Under the pieces are notes generated by a model, which worked only from the letters and a program-made list of their open reading frames with translations, was not told the origin of the DNA and did not search any database. From contig JAKFUG010000003.1 in assembly GCA_021732785.1 (NCBI GenBank), positions 1 to 64,000 of the forward strand: a stretch of DNA of 64,000 bases, read 5' to 3'. The translations under genes were made by a program, and so were the position numbers. Below, piece after piece: positions 27,336-35,790 of the stretch. The stretch comes from Planctomycetaceae bacterium (GTDB lineage Bacteria; Planctomycetota; Planctomycetia; Planctomycetales; Planctomycetaceae). How positions within the stretch are numbered: position 1 is the first letter of the stretch; each line of letters starts with the position of its first letter.

Positions 27336-29801
27336 GTGTTGATGCTGGAATTACCCGACTCGCGATCGCCCTTGCCTGGGGGGGGGCCGTTATCAGAAGA
27401 GGCGAAGGGGCAGCCCGAGTTGTCGTCCCGCGACGTCATGCTGCGGCATCTCGTGGATGCGAATGTGCTCGGTGTCATCGTCTGCCAGCTCGATGGCCGC
27501 GTCACCGATGCGAATCGCGCCTTTCTGGAGTTGATCGAGTCGACCGAGGCCGAACTCGAAGCGGGAGCGGTCAATTGGAGACGGCTCACACCGCCGGAGT
27601 ACCGCGAGCTCGATGCAGGCCTGATCGAGCAACTGGAGAGGACCGGGCGCTTTGAAGCCGCGGAAAAAGAGTACGTGCTCGCTTCGGGCAAGCGGGTCCC
27701 GGTCTGGATTGCAGGTGCCATGACGCCCGCAGGCGAAGACGTGGTCTGCTTTGTGATGGACCGCACGCTGCAACAACAAACCGAAACCGCTCTCGTTCGG
27801 GCGAAAGACGAGGCCGAACGATCGAACCGAACGCGGGGCGAATTCCTCGCGAATGTCAGCCACGAGTTGCGAACCCCCATGAATGCCATTCTGGGAATGA
27901 CCGAACTGGCCCTCGATGAAGAGTTGCCTCCGCTGATTCGCGACTATCTGGAAACGTCGATTGAGGCCTCGCGGACGCTCTTGTTTCTGCTCGACGACCT
28001 GCTCGATTTTTCGCGCATCGAAGCCGGGAAACTGGATCTGGAATCGCGTCCCTTCAGCTTGCATACCACGCTGGATCAGGCGATGCGGATCCTCGGACTG
28101 CGGGCGTCCGAAAAGGGATTGGAGCTAGCCTATTCCATTGCCAGCGACGTTCCGGACCGCTTGATGGGCGATCAGGGACGTTTGCGGCAAATCGTGCTCA
28201 ATCTCGTGAGTAACGCCATCAAGTTTACGGCGCGGGGGGAAGTCGTCGTCGAATTGTCGTGCCCCCGGCCAAACGCCGACGTCCCTCGCGACGCGGACGA
28301 GACCGCAGTTGAGATTCGCCTTGTGGTCAAAGACACCGGGATCGGGATCAGTCCGGAAGATCAAGTACGGATCTTTGAACCCTTTACCCAGGTCGATGCC
28401 TCGTCCACGCGGCTGTATGGCGGGACCGGACTGGGGTTGGCGATTGTGCGGCAGTTAGCCCAGCATATGGGCGGCGATGTGACCGTCGAGAGTCAGCCCG
28501 GTCTGGGGGCACGGTTTTTCGTTAACTTGCGTTTTCAGTCGGCGGACATCGAAGCGGATGCGGTCGACTCGAATCACGCGGTCTTTCATCATCTGCGCGG
28601 CATTCGCGTGCTGGTGGTCGACGATAATCACACCAACCGAAATATCCTCTATCACATTCTTTCCAGTTGGTCGATGCGGTGTGTCGTCGTGGCCGATGCT
28701 CACACCGCGCTAACCGAAATGCGGCAATCCCAGCGGGAAAATCGCGAATTTCAGGTCATCCTCGTGGATGCGCTGATGCCGGCGATGGACGGCATGCAGT
28801 TCATTCAGAAGGCGACGAGCGAAGACCTGCTGCGGGGGGCTCCCATTCTGATGGTCTCTTCCACAGATCGAAAATCGCTGGAACCACAGCTCAAGTCACT
28901 TCCCGTACTCGGCAAGCCGATCTCGCAGTCGGAGCTGTTCGATACGCTCATGGAGTCGCTTCACGGGCCGGCGATCGCCACGCCGCTTGCCGATCGTGTT
29001 GCCACCGCCCGCCATGTGTATCGCGTTCTCGTCGCGGAAGATGCGCCGGCAAATCGAAAAGTGGTGAAGGCCATCCTTGAGAAACGCGGACATCAGGTAA
29101 CCCTCGCGTTGAACGGGCAGGAGGCGGTCGACCTGGTTCGCGAAGAAAACTTCGATGTCGTGCTGATGGATGTGCAGATGCCTTTGCTCGACGGGTGGGA
29201 CGCGACAAAAGCGATTCGCCAGTTGCCGGCGCAGGCGAAAATTCCGATCATTGCCATGACGGCCCATGCGATGCGCGGTGATCGGGAACGATGTCTTGCG
29301 GCCGGGATGGACGATTACATTTCCAAGCCGCTCGATGCTCACCAACTGATTCGGCTGGTCGAGCGTCTGGCCAGTAAGTCTTCCGCAGCGCAGAAAAAAT
29401 CCTCCGACACCATGGAGACGACCGTGGATGCAAAGGTTGAACGCACTGACGGTCTCGCCGGTACAACCTGGATCGATCGCCCCGGAGCGCTTCAGCGGAT
29501 GGGCGGCGATGCGACGTTGCTCCACGAAATGGCGGAATTCTTTCTGGAGGATGCGCCAGCCCTCATGCAGACCATTCGGGGTCAACGCACAGGAGAGGAC
29601 GCGGCTCGCGCGGCTCATTCGTTGCGGGGATTAGCGTCCAATTTTGGTGCGAAGTGCCTCACCGAGCCCGCCCTCAAACTGGAATCGGCGAGCACTTCTG
29701 CAGAGAGCAAAGAACAAGCCATCCAGGAACTCGAAGCCCAGTTGCCGCACGTCATTCAAGCGGTACAAGCGCTTGCGAACGAGGGTCGTGGGTCAGTTTA
29801 A
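27336..29801 (+). CDS. hybrid sensor histidine kinase with two receivers and Hpt
   Basis: An 821-residue soluble hybrid kinase without membrane helices. Order: PAS (about 35-150), HisKA with the phospho-His in NVSHELRTPMNAILG (His176), HATPase (NLVSNAIKFT, DTGIGISPED, YGGTGLGLAI), receiver 1 (LVVDDNHTNRN, Asp478 in ILVDALMP, Lys in GKPI), receiver 2 (LVAEDAPANRK, Asp612 in VLMDVQMP, SKPLD) and a C-terminal Hpt (AAHSLRGLASNFGA, His761). It resembles BarA/ArcB-type phosphorelay kinases. Translation begins at GTG 27336 or ATG 27342. A run of nine G (27378-27386) codes Gly15-17. Its position 240 bases after the sigma-54 regulator suggests a functional link. Confidence 0.93.
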   Translation: MLMLELPDSRSPLPGGGPLSEEAKGQPELSSRDVMLRHLVDANVLGVIVCQLDGRVTDANRAFLELIESTEAELEAGAVNWRRLTPPEYRELDAGLIEQLERTGRFEAAEKEYVLASGKRVPVWIAGAMTPAGEDVVCFVMDRTLQQQTETALVRAKDEAERSNRTRGEFLANVSHELRTPMNAILGMTELALDEELPPLIRDYLETSIEASRTLLFLLDDLLDFSRIEAGKLDLESRPFSLHTTLDQAMRILGLRASEKGLELAYSIASDVPDRLMGDQGRLRQIVLNLVSNAIKFTARGEVVVELSCPRPNADVPRDADETAVEIRLVVKDTGIGISPEDQVRIFEPFTQVDASSTRLYGGTGLGLAIVRQLAQHMGGDVTVESQPGLGARFFVNLRFQSADIEADAVDSNHAVFHHLRGIRVLVVDDNHTNRNILYHILSSWSMRCVVVADAHTALTEMRQSQRENREFQVILVDALMPAMDGMQFIQKATSEDLLRGAPILMVSSTDRKSLEPQLKSLPVLGKPISQSELFDTLMESLHGPAIATPLADRVATARHVYRVLVAEDAPANRKVVKAILEKRGHQVTLALNGQEAVDLVREENFDVVLMDVQMPLLDGWDATKAIRQLPAQAKIPIIAMTAHAMRGDRERCLAAGMDDYISKPLDAHQLIRLVERLASKSSAAQKKSSDTMETTVDAKVERTDGLAGTTWIDRPGALQRMGGDATLLHEMAEFFLEDAPALMQTIRGQRTGEDAARAAHSLRGLASNFGAKCLTEPALKLESASTSAESKEQAIQELEAQLPHVIQAVQALANEGRGSV

Positions 29802-29804
29802 AGA

Positions 29805-29876
29805 GTCGGGGCAGGGGCCCCGACCTAGGGATGTGAAAATCAACTGGAAATCATAGGTCGGGGCCCCCGCCCCGAC
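29805..29876. repeat. G/C-rich palindromic repeat
   Basis: Inverted arms of 23 bases (29805-29827 and 29854-29876, one mismatch, core GTCGGGGCAGGGGCCCCGAC) around a 26-base spacer. It lies three bases after the hybrid kinase stop and between convergent genes, so it may also act as a terminator. It shares arm and spacer size, but not sequence, with the 78-bp repeats. Confidence 0.75.
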
Positions 29877-29958
29877 ATTCTTAAATTCAAACGGACTCAC
29901 GACCCGAACGAGCGCTAGCGCAAGGTCCGCGTCGTGTGCCGTTCGGTCCGCTTCGATG

Positions 29959-32900
29959 TCAGCCCTTTCGTGACAGCGTCTGCATGAGCTGTTCCAGATC
30001 CGTCAGACTGACGGGCTTAGTGAGGTGGTGGCTGAAGCCAGCCTCGTAGGCCGCTTGCCGATCCGTTTCCTGACCGTACCCTGTGAGCGCGACCAACACC
30101 GGGGTACTGATGTTGGGGGTCCGTCGAATCTGCTCGGCGAGTTCATAGCCGCTCATGTCCGGCATGCCGATATCGGAAATCACGATCTCCGGATGATGTT
30201 CAATCAGCGCAGTTAGTGCCGTGCGACCATCGCAGGCCGTCTTCACGGAGTGTCCCAGCATCGACAGCAGACGCCCCAGCAAATGGACGGCGGCACGATT
30301 ATCGTCCACGACCAGAATGCGACGGCTGGTAAAGGCGGGACTCTTATCGGCGGCGCGCGTCAGATTTTCCATGTCATTCGTGGAGAGTGTCGCCAGCGGC
30401 AATCGCACCGTGAATGTACTGCCGCGGTTCTCGCCTTCACTCACGACGCCGATGGTTCCCCCGTGCATATCGACCAGCGTCTTGGCGAGCGTCAATCCGA
30501 TTCCGAGCCCGCCTTGCGAACGCGTGTGCGAGCTGTCCACCTGGGCAAAGATCTCAAAAATCCGGTCCATCATTCCGTGGGGGATGCCGATGCCGTTGTC
30601 GCAAACGCTGATGACTCCAGTGGTCCCATCGTGGTTTAACTCCAATGTGATTTTGCCACCGTTCGCCGTGTATTTGGCGGCATTGACCAGGAGGTTGGAG
30701 ACTACTTGTGCCAGGCGAACGGTATCTCCGCGGACATAAAGCGGATCGCTCGTGATGTGGGTCGTCAATTCGTGCTGAGAGGCTTCGACTGTAGCACGAG
30801 CGGTTTCCAGCGCGTGTTGAATCACATCCTGCAACCGAATGGGTTCGAGCTGCAAATTGAGTTTCCCGCGGGAAATTCGGGAGACATCGAGCAGGTCGTC
30901 CACCAGTTTTTTCAAATGCAGGCACTGCCGAGCCGCGAGTTGGGAGGTCGACCGCACTTGCGTTGCATTATCGGGCTGCATCAGCGTCAACTGCGTGGCC
31001 GCACTAATGGCGGAGAGGGGATTGCGGAGTTCGTGGGCCAGTGTCGCCAGGAACTCGTCCTTCCGTCCGTCGGCCGCCTTAATCTCCTCGTACAGTCTGG
31101 CTCGTTCGAGCGCGACCGACGCCATTTGCGCCAACTGCACCAGAATCGCTTCATCATCGGCCGTGAACTCGCCCGCCATCTTTCCCTGTAAATGAATCAG
31201 GCCGATATTTTTTCCCACCTGATTCGTGAGCGGGACCGCCAGACTGTTTAACGCGATGGGCGTGATTTCGGAAAGATTCGCCTCGGATGACACCGTCGGG
31301 GGAATGGCCGCGGTGATTCTCAGCGGCCGATTCGTGTCGCAAACGCGTTGACGGATCCAGTCGGCTTGTTCCCCGACGGCCGCCCCTTCCGCGGTCTGGT
31401 CTTCTTCTTTTACGGCGATCGATCGTACGAAACCGGCAGAGCCATCGTCGCTCACTCGAATCGTTTCAGCCGCAGCCGATTCGATCAACTTGCGGGCACC
31501 GATATTGACAATCTCGAGCGTCTCCCGCAGCGCCTTCGCGCCGCTGATTTCGACGGCGATCTCTGCCAGGCGTTGCTGTTGTGCCGACCAGCGCCGAGTG
31601 GCTTCTTCCGAGAGGACCCGGGAAGAAATGTCTTCGTGCGAGACCACCACGCGAATCGATTCCGAACTCGTGAGGCGATCGACCCGCATGAGAAACCAGC
31701 GTTTCTGCGTGGGGGAATGGCACGGATACTCCATAACGAACCAGGGCTGCGTTCCTTCGAGGACGGTCCGAATGCCGTTGGCCGCTTCCCTTGCTTCCGT
31801 GTCGCAATCCGCCGTGACCGGAGACGCGACCCGGAGAAAGTTTTCTCCCACCGAATAGCTGGACGAATCGAGACCGTTGTGATCAGCGAATTCGCGCCAC
31901 GCCCGATTCACCATCAGAATGACACCGTTTTCATCCAGCACCGCGATGTGACTGGCGAGGGCATCGAGGACCGACCGCAGGAATTCCTCCGAGGCGGACA
32001 GGCGATCTTCGGCTTGTTTTCTCGCCGTCACATCCACGCCCGACGGGATCACAAACAGCAGCTTGCCGTTATCGAAGACGGGCTGCAGCATGAAATCAAT
32101 CGTGTACGATTCGGATCCCTTTAACCGGATCTGCTCGTCGTAGCGGACCAGTTCTCCGCGAAGGGAACGCTCGAACGACTCGCGCATCCGCTGGCTGACC
32201 GTTTCATCGTGCGTCCACCACGGACAGTCCCAGAACTTGAGTCCGATCACCTCTTCTCGCGCCAGACCGGAGGCGATGAGCGGCGCCTGATTGATTTCAA
32301 TCAGCGTGCCGTCATCGGAAAGAATCGCGACGAACGCGAACATGGAATCGATCACGCGGCGCAAGCGCTGTTCGGCATTCCGCTGTTCGGTGACATCGGT
32401 ATTCGTGCCGAACCAGAGCCGGGTGCGTCCGTGTTCGTCGCGCACGGGGAGCATTTGACTGAGGTGCCAGCGAAACTCTCCGTCATGGCGACGGAGCGGA
32501 AACGTTTCCCGCCAGGGCGTGCCGGTGGCGAACGAATACCGAATCGATTCCAGCACGCGCGGTAATTCGTTGGGATCGTGGACCGCCTGCCAGCCCCAGC
32601 CTTGCATCTGCTGCAGCGTGGTGCCGGTGTAATCATACCAGCGCTGGTTGTACCAGAAGATATAACCATCGGGGCGTGCCATCCAGGCGAGCTGCGGGAT
32701 GGAATTGGCCAGCGTGCGAAACAGTTCTTCGCTTTCCTGGCGGGCCTCTTCGATGGCGCGGCGTTCGATGAACTGCGACAGCTTGAAACCCGCGAGGGCC
32801 AATTCCGAGGACGATAAATCACTCAGCGGCTTCCGGGTATAAACGGAAAGCACCCCCAGCCGCCGATCTTCAAACGTCAGCGGACAGACCCACAATGAAA

Positions 32901-34308
32901 CTTCCGGACGGCCAGTGACCGCGCCGAGCCAGCGGATTTCTCCCGTGTCCGCCGTGGCGGGGCAGCGGATGATTTCATGCTTTTCGATCGCCGCGCGCAG
33001 CGTTACATCATCGAGACACGAAGCCGCTGCCGGAGCAAATTCCCATTCCGGCAGGCAATAGGTGGCCGAACGTTGGAATTCTCGTTCGTGCGAGTCGAGG
33101 ATCCAGGCGGACACCGCCACGGCGGACAATTGTTCGCCGATCGAGTTCACGCATTGCTGCAGGGGTTCGCCCGTTTGCGACGCCCGGCTGAGGATCATGC
33201 CGATATCGGCCCGCAGCGACAGAATGCGTGCCCGTTCGGATTTCGCCGTTTCCGCACGCCGCTCTTCGCTCAACTCCCGCAGGACGACGACCGCTCCATT
33301 GACTCGGCGGGCCTGGTCGCAAATCGGCGAAATCCGCACCGAAACCGGCGCAGTGCGACCATCCAGCGCGAGCACCAGGCAGGGCGAATCCATTCCCCCA
33401 CCGCTCGCCCCCTGAATCACATGCTCCAGCGGGACCGCAACCGTCTGGCCGGAAAACTCGTCGACGAGTTGCAGCACATTCCCGAGATGACGGCCGACGA
33501 CCGATTCGCGAAGCTGATCGGTCAATCGCTCGGCATGATCACTCCAATGCGTCACGTGCCCCTGGCGATCGACCGAAATCACCGCGTCATCGATGCTCGC
33601 CAAAGTGACGGCCAGATGTTCGGTTTCTGCCGCGAGCTGCTGTTGTTGCCGCTGCTGGATCGACGCATTGCGCCGGATCAGTTCGATGATGCCCATGAAC
33701 AGCGCCAATCCCAGGGCGAACGTGATGACGCCGCTGATCAATGCCGTCCGCAGCGCGGCGCTGACATCATCTTCGCGATCCTGCAAGAGTCGACTTTCTT
33801 CGGCGCGAAAAGCCAGAACTTCGTTCCGCAGATGATCGAGTTGGCCGGTGATGGCCGTGGCTTCCAGCGACAATTCGTCCGAACTGACGCCATTCGACCG
33901 CAACTCCATCCCTTCGATGAGCGTCTTTTGAAATCCGTCCAGCGATTGTTTCAACTCGTTCAATCGCCGTTGCTGCTCGGGGTTGTCGAGAGTATTTTGC
34001 AGGAGGTCTTCATAGCGGACGAGGGCCTGATCGAGGGAAAATCGCGCGGCCTTCCGGGTGGCTTCGTTATGGCTAATGAGATAGCCGCGCTGCTTGGCGA
34101 CGGCCTCGGTCACCAGTCGCAGCAATTCGGCGGCCAGGCGATCGACATCATGCGTGTGCGCGACGAGCGTGGCGTTCCGCTGCACGGTCTGGACGTTGCG
34201 ATAGTTGCCGACCGCTCCAATCCCGAGGAGCGCAATCATCAAGCCGATGCCCAGCACAACGGATCGATCCAGCATCGCTTGCACGAGCGACTTGTCCTTT
34301 GTTGTCAT
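29959..34308 (-). CDS. large membrane hybrid histidine kinase (CHASE3-PAS/GAF-HisKA-REC)
   Basis: A 1449-residue kinase. Two membrane helices (about 15-36 and 190-212) flank an external CHASE3 domain (KQRGYLISHNEATRKAA). Cytoplasmic order: PAS (about 225-345, DDAVISVDRQGHVTHWSDHA), GAF-like (375-520), three PAS (IPQLAWMARPDGYIFWYNQR; VAILSDDGTLIEINQAPL; IAVLDENGVILMVNRAWREF), GAF (925-1075), HisKA (LATLAHELRNPLSAI, His near 1091), HATPase (VCDNGIGIPHGM, QGGLGIGLTLAK) and a C-terminal receiver (LVVDDNRAA, Asp near 1379 in IVISDIGMP, LTKPVS). All catalytic motifs are intact. It is divergent from the ANTAR gene at 34506, about 200 bases apart, suggesting joint control. Confidence 0.93.
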   Translation of the reverse strand: MTTKDKSLVQAMLDRSVVLGIGLMIALLGIGAVGNYRNVQTVQRNATLVAHTHDVDRLAAELLRLVTEAVAKQRGYLISHNEATRKAARFSLDQALVRYEDLLQNTLDNPEQQRRLNELKQSLDGFQKTLIEGMELRSNGVSSDELSLEATAITGQLDHLRNEVLAFRAEESRLLQDREDDVSAALRTALISGVITFALGLALFMGIIELIRRNASIQQRQQQQLAAETEHLAVTLASIDDAVISVDRQGHVTHWSDHAERLTDQLRESVVGRHLGNVLQLVDEFSGQTVAVPLEHVIQGASGGGMDSPCLVLALDGRTAPVSVRISPICDQARRVNGAVVVLRELSEERRAETAKSERARILSLRADIGMILSRASQTGEPLQQCVNSIGEQLSAVAVSAWILDSHEREFQRSATYCLPEWEFAPAAASCLDDVTLRAAIEKHEIIRCPATADTGEIRWLGAVTGRPEVSLWVCPLTFEDRRLGVLSVYTRKPLSDLSSSELALAGFKLSQFIERRAIEEARQESEELFRTLANSIPQLAWMARPDGYIFWYNQRWYDYTGTTLQQMQGWGWQAVHDPNELPRVLESIRYSFATGTPWRETFPLRRHDGEFRWHLSQMLPVRDEHGRTRLWFGTNTDVTEQRNAEQRLRRVIDSMFAFVAILSDDGTLIEINQAPLIASGLAREEVIGLKFWDCPWWTHDETVSQRMRESFERSLRGELVRYDEQIRLKGSESYTIDFMLQPVFDNGKLLFVIPSGVDVTARKQAEDRLSASEEFLRSVLDALASHIAVLDENGVILMVNRAWREFADHNGLDSSSYSVGENFLRVASPVTADCDTEAREAANGIRTVLEGTQPWFVMEYPCHSPTQKRWFLMRVDRLTSSESIRVVVSHEDISSRVLSEEATRRWSAQQQRLAEIAVEISGAKALRETLEIVNIGARKLIESAAAETIRVSDDGSAGFVRSIAVKEEDQTAEGAAVGEQADWIRQRVCDTNRPLRITAAIPPTVSSEANLSEITPIALNSLAVPLTNQVGKNIGLIHLQGKMAGEFTADDEAILVQLAQMASVALERARLYEEIKAADGRKDEFLATLAHELRNPLSAISAATQLTLMQPDNATQVRSTSQLAARQCLHLKKLVDDLLDVSRISRGKLNLQLEPIRLQDVIQHALETARATVEASQHELTTHITSDPLYVRGDTVRLAQVVSNLLVNAAKYTANGGKITLELNHDGTTGVISVCDNGIGIPHGMMDRIFEIFAQVDSSHTRSQGGLGIGLTLAKTLVDMHGGTIGVVSEGENRGSTFTVRLPLATLSTNDMENLTRAADKSPAFTSRRILVVDDNRAAVHLLGRLLSMLGHSVKTACDGRTALTALIEHHPEIVISDIGMPDMSGYELAEQIRRTPNISTPVLVALTGYGQETDRQAAYEAGFSHHLTKPVSLTDLEQLMQTLSRKG

Positions 34309-34505
34309 GGCCCTCTCCCGATTGTCGGAAGAGGACTCAATTTCCCATCGGCGCGAGAAAAACCGTCACTGCGGCGGAAATGATCGACGGGATATCGTAC
34401 ACCAATCCGCCGGGGAGCGGGTTCTCTTAAGCGTCGCAGTTGTTGCCGCGGGCGGCACCGGGCGGAAAAGCCGAAAGCAACGAATTGTTTTAAGGTCGTT
34501 GCATT

Positions 34506-35201
34506 TTGGGCGGTTTCCATCAGAATGATAATCGCCTTGCGGACGAAAATCCCCCAGTTTGCCTTTACGCGGGCTCCACGGTCTTGAAACCCATCGAAAT
34601 TCCGCCCCTCAAAATTGTTTTGGCGCATGGAGTCGAAGACGCGCGCACGGGACTTTACGAAGCGCTGCGGAAGCTGCGCTACGAGGAAGTCTACAGTTGC
34701 AACACGGGGCGCGAGCTGATCGCCTTGGCGAAGGAGCACACGCCCGATCTGATCATTAGCGGCGTCGATATGCCCGACATCGACGGTGTTTCGGCGTTGG
34801 TAGAAATCAGCGAAACCCTCAAAATCCCCGCGATCATCGTGACGCAGGAGCGATCGCTGGAGGTCGTCCAGCGGGCCCTGGAAGACCACGTGATGGCCTA
34901 CTTGCTGGAACCCGTCAACGTCGAAGAAATCCTGCCGACGATCTATCTGGTGCTGCGACGCTTCGAGCAGTTTCAAGATTTGCGGCAGGAAAATGAGTCG
35001 CTGAAACAGGCGCTGGCAGATCGCAAAGTGATCGAGCGGGCGAAAGGCGTGCTGATGAAGCAGGGCGGTATCGACGAAGAAACGGCCTACAAACGTCTCC
35101 GTCGCATGGCGACCGACAGCCGCATCCGCATGGTGGAAGCCGCGGAAAAAGTTCTCAGCGTGCTGGCCTTGCTGGAACCCGACCCCTGTGGGCAGGCATG
35201 A
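34506..35201 (+). CDS. ANTAR-domain regulator with degenerate receiver
   Basis: The protein has a receiver-like fold (about residues 35-150) and a C-terminal ANTAR helix bundle (RKVIERAKGVLMKQGGIDEE, TAYKRLRRMA, about 168-222). ANTAR domains bind paired hexaloop RNA hairpins and prevent transcription termination. The receiver has lost its chemistry: the expected phospho-Asp is Gly86 (LIISGVDMPDIDG), the acidic pair is replaced (IVLAHGVED), and the conserved Lys is Glu135 (LLEPVN). It thus resembles AmiR-type pseudo-receivers controlled by binding. The start is uncertain: TTG 34506 with AAGG upstream, or TTG 34584. A coiled helix (RRFEQFQDLRQENESLKQAL) precedes ANTAR. Confidence 0.88.
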   Translation: MGGFHQNDNRLADENPPVCLYAGSTVLKPIEIPPLKIVLAHGVEDARTGLYEALRKLRYEEVYSCNTGRELIALAKEHTPDLIISGVDMPDIDGVSALVEISETLKIPAIIVTQERSLEVVQRALEDHVMAYLLEPVNVEEILPTIYLVLRRFEQFQDLRQENESLKQALADRKVIERAKGVLMKQGGIDEETAYKRLRRMATDSRIRMVEAAEKVLSVLALLEPDPCGQA

Positions 35202-35489
35202 GGGATGCGAACGCCGGGAAGCGTTGGGCGCATGATCGCGGACGCGAAAAAGAAGCGGCAAAGTGACCAAGGAGTGTTCCGTCAGTGGCCCATTGAGAAC
35301 GCCTAACGACAGGGCGAAAAATCGTCCTGTCACGTTCCTACGGGTCGGGCTGACGTAGACCGACTCATTGAAAATACCGCAAACATTGCAGTCTGAGCAA
35401 GTTACGGCCTGGTCCCATCCGTGTCAAGGAATAGGACGCGAATGTTTCCGCTGGGGTACATTCGGTGTTTGGTGGGCGAGTCCGTGAAG
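35202..35489. other. intergenic region after the ANTAR gene
   Basis: No gene supported. A small hairpin GACAGGGCGAAAAATCGTCC..., pairing GACAGG with CCTGTC at about 35311-35335, may end the ANTAR transcript. The rest is featureless up to the repeat at 35490. Confidence 0.4.
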
Positions 35490-35719
35490 GGCCTTTAGCC
35501 CCGAAGGGGGCGCGATTCGATAGCCCAGCCCGAGGTCTTCCGAAGGGCTGGGTTTGTGATCGCCAGGCACCCGCAGCCCCACCGGGACGTGACTCTTTCC
35601 GGACAATACCGTTGCGCCCCGTTAAGGCTTGGTGATGTCGTTTGATCCGTTGACCCAGGGCTGCGCGAAGACGCTGCGCCCTGGGCTATCGAATCGCGCC
35701 CCTTTCGGGGCTGAAGGCC
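35490..35719. repeat. 230-bp element with 38-bp terminal inverted repeats
   Basis: Terminal arms 35490-35527 and 35682-35719 are inverted copies with two mismatches in 38 bases (inner part GCGCGATTCGATAGCCCA). Each arm contains a small hairpin around CCCCGAA, and the interior holds two more stem-loops (CCCAGCCC...GGGCTGGG; CCCAGGGCTGCG...CCCTGGG). No open frame fits inside, so it looks like a non-autonomous MITE/REP-type element. Confidence 0.75.
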
Positions 35720-35790
35720 AAACTTTCCGCGACCACCAATCGCCGGATGTCGCCCTTCCGCTGGCACAGATACCGCATTGAGTGCGCTGA

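Noticed and set aside
32977-34383. 468-codon open frame opposite the CHASE3 kinase
   Set aside because: Shadow of the kinase coding strand, with no domain-like content.
35762-35777. TGGCAC with GC at sigma-54 spacing
   Set aside because: The -12 box is CCGCA and the site points into the antisense side of the DUF1549 gene; likely chance.
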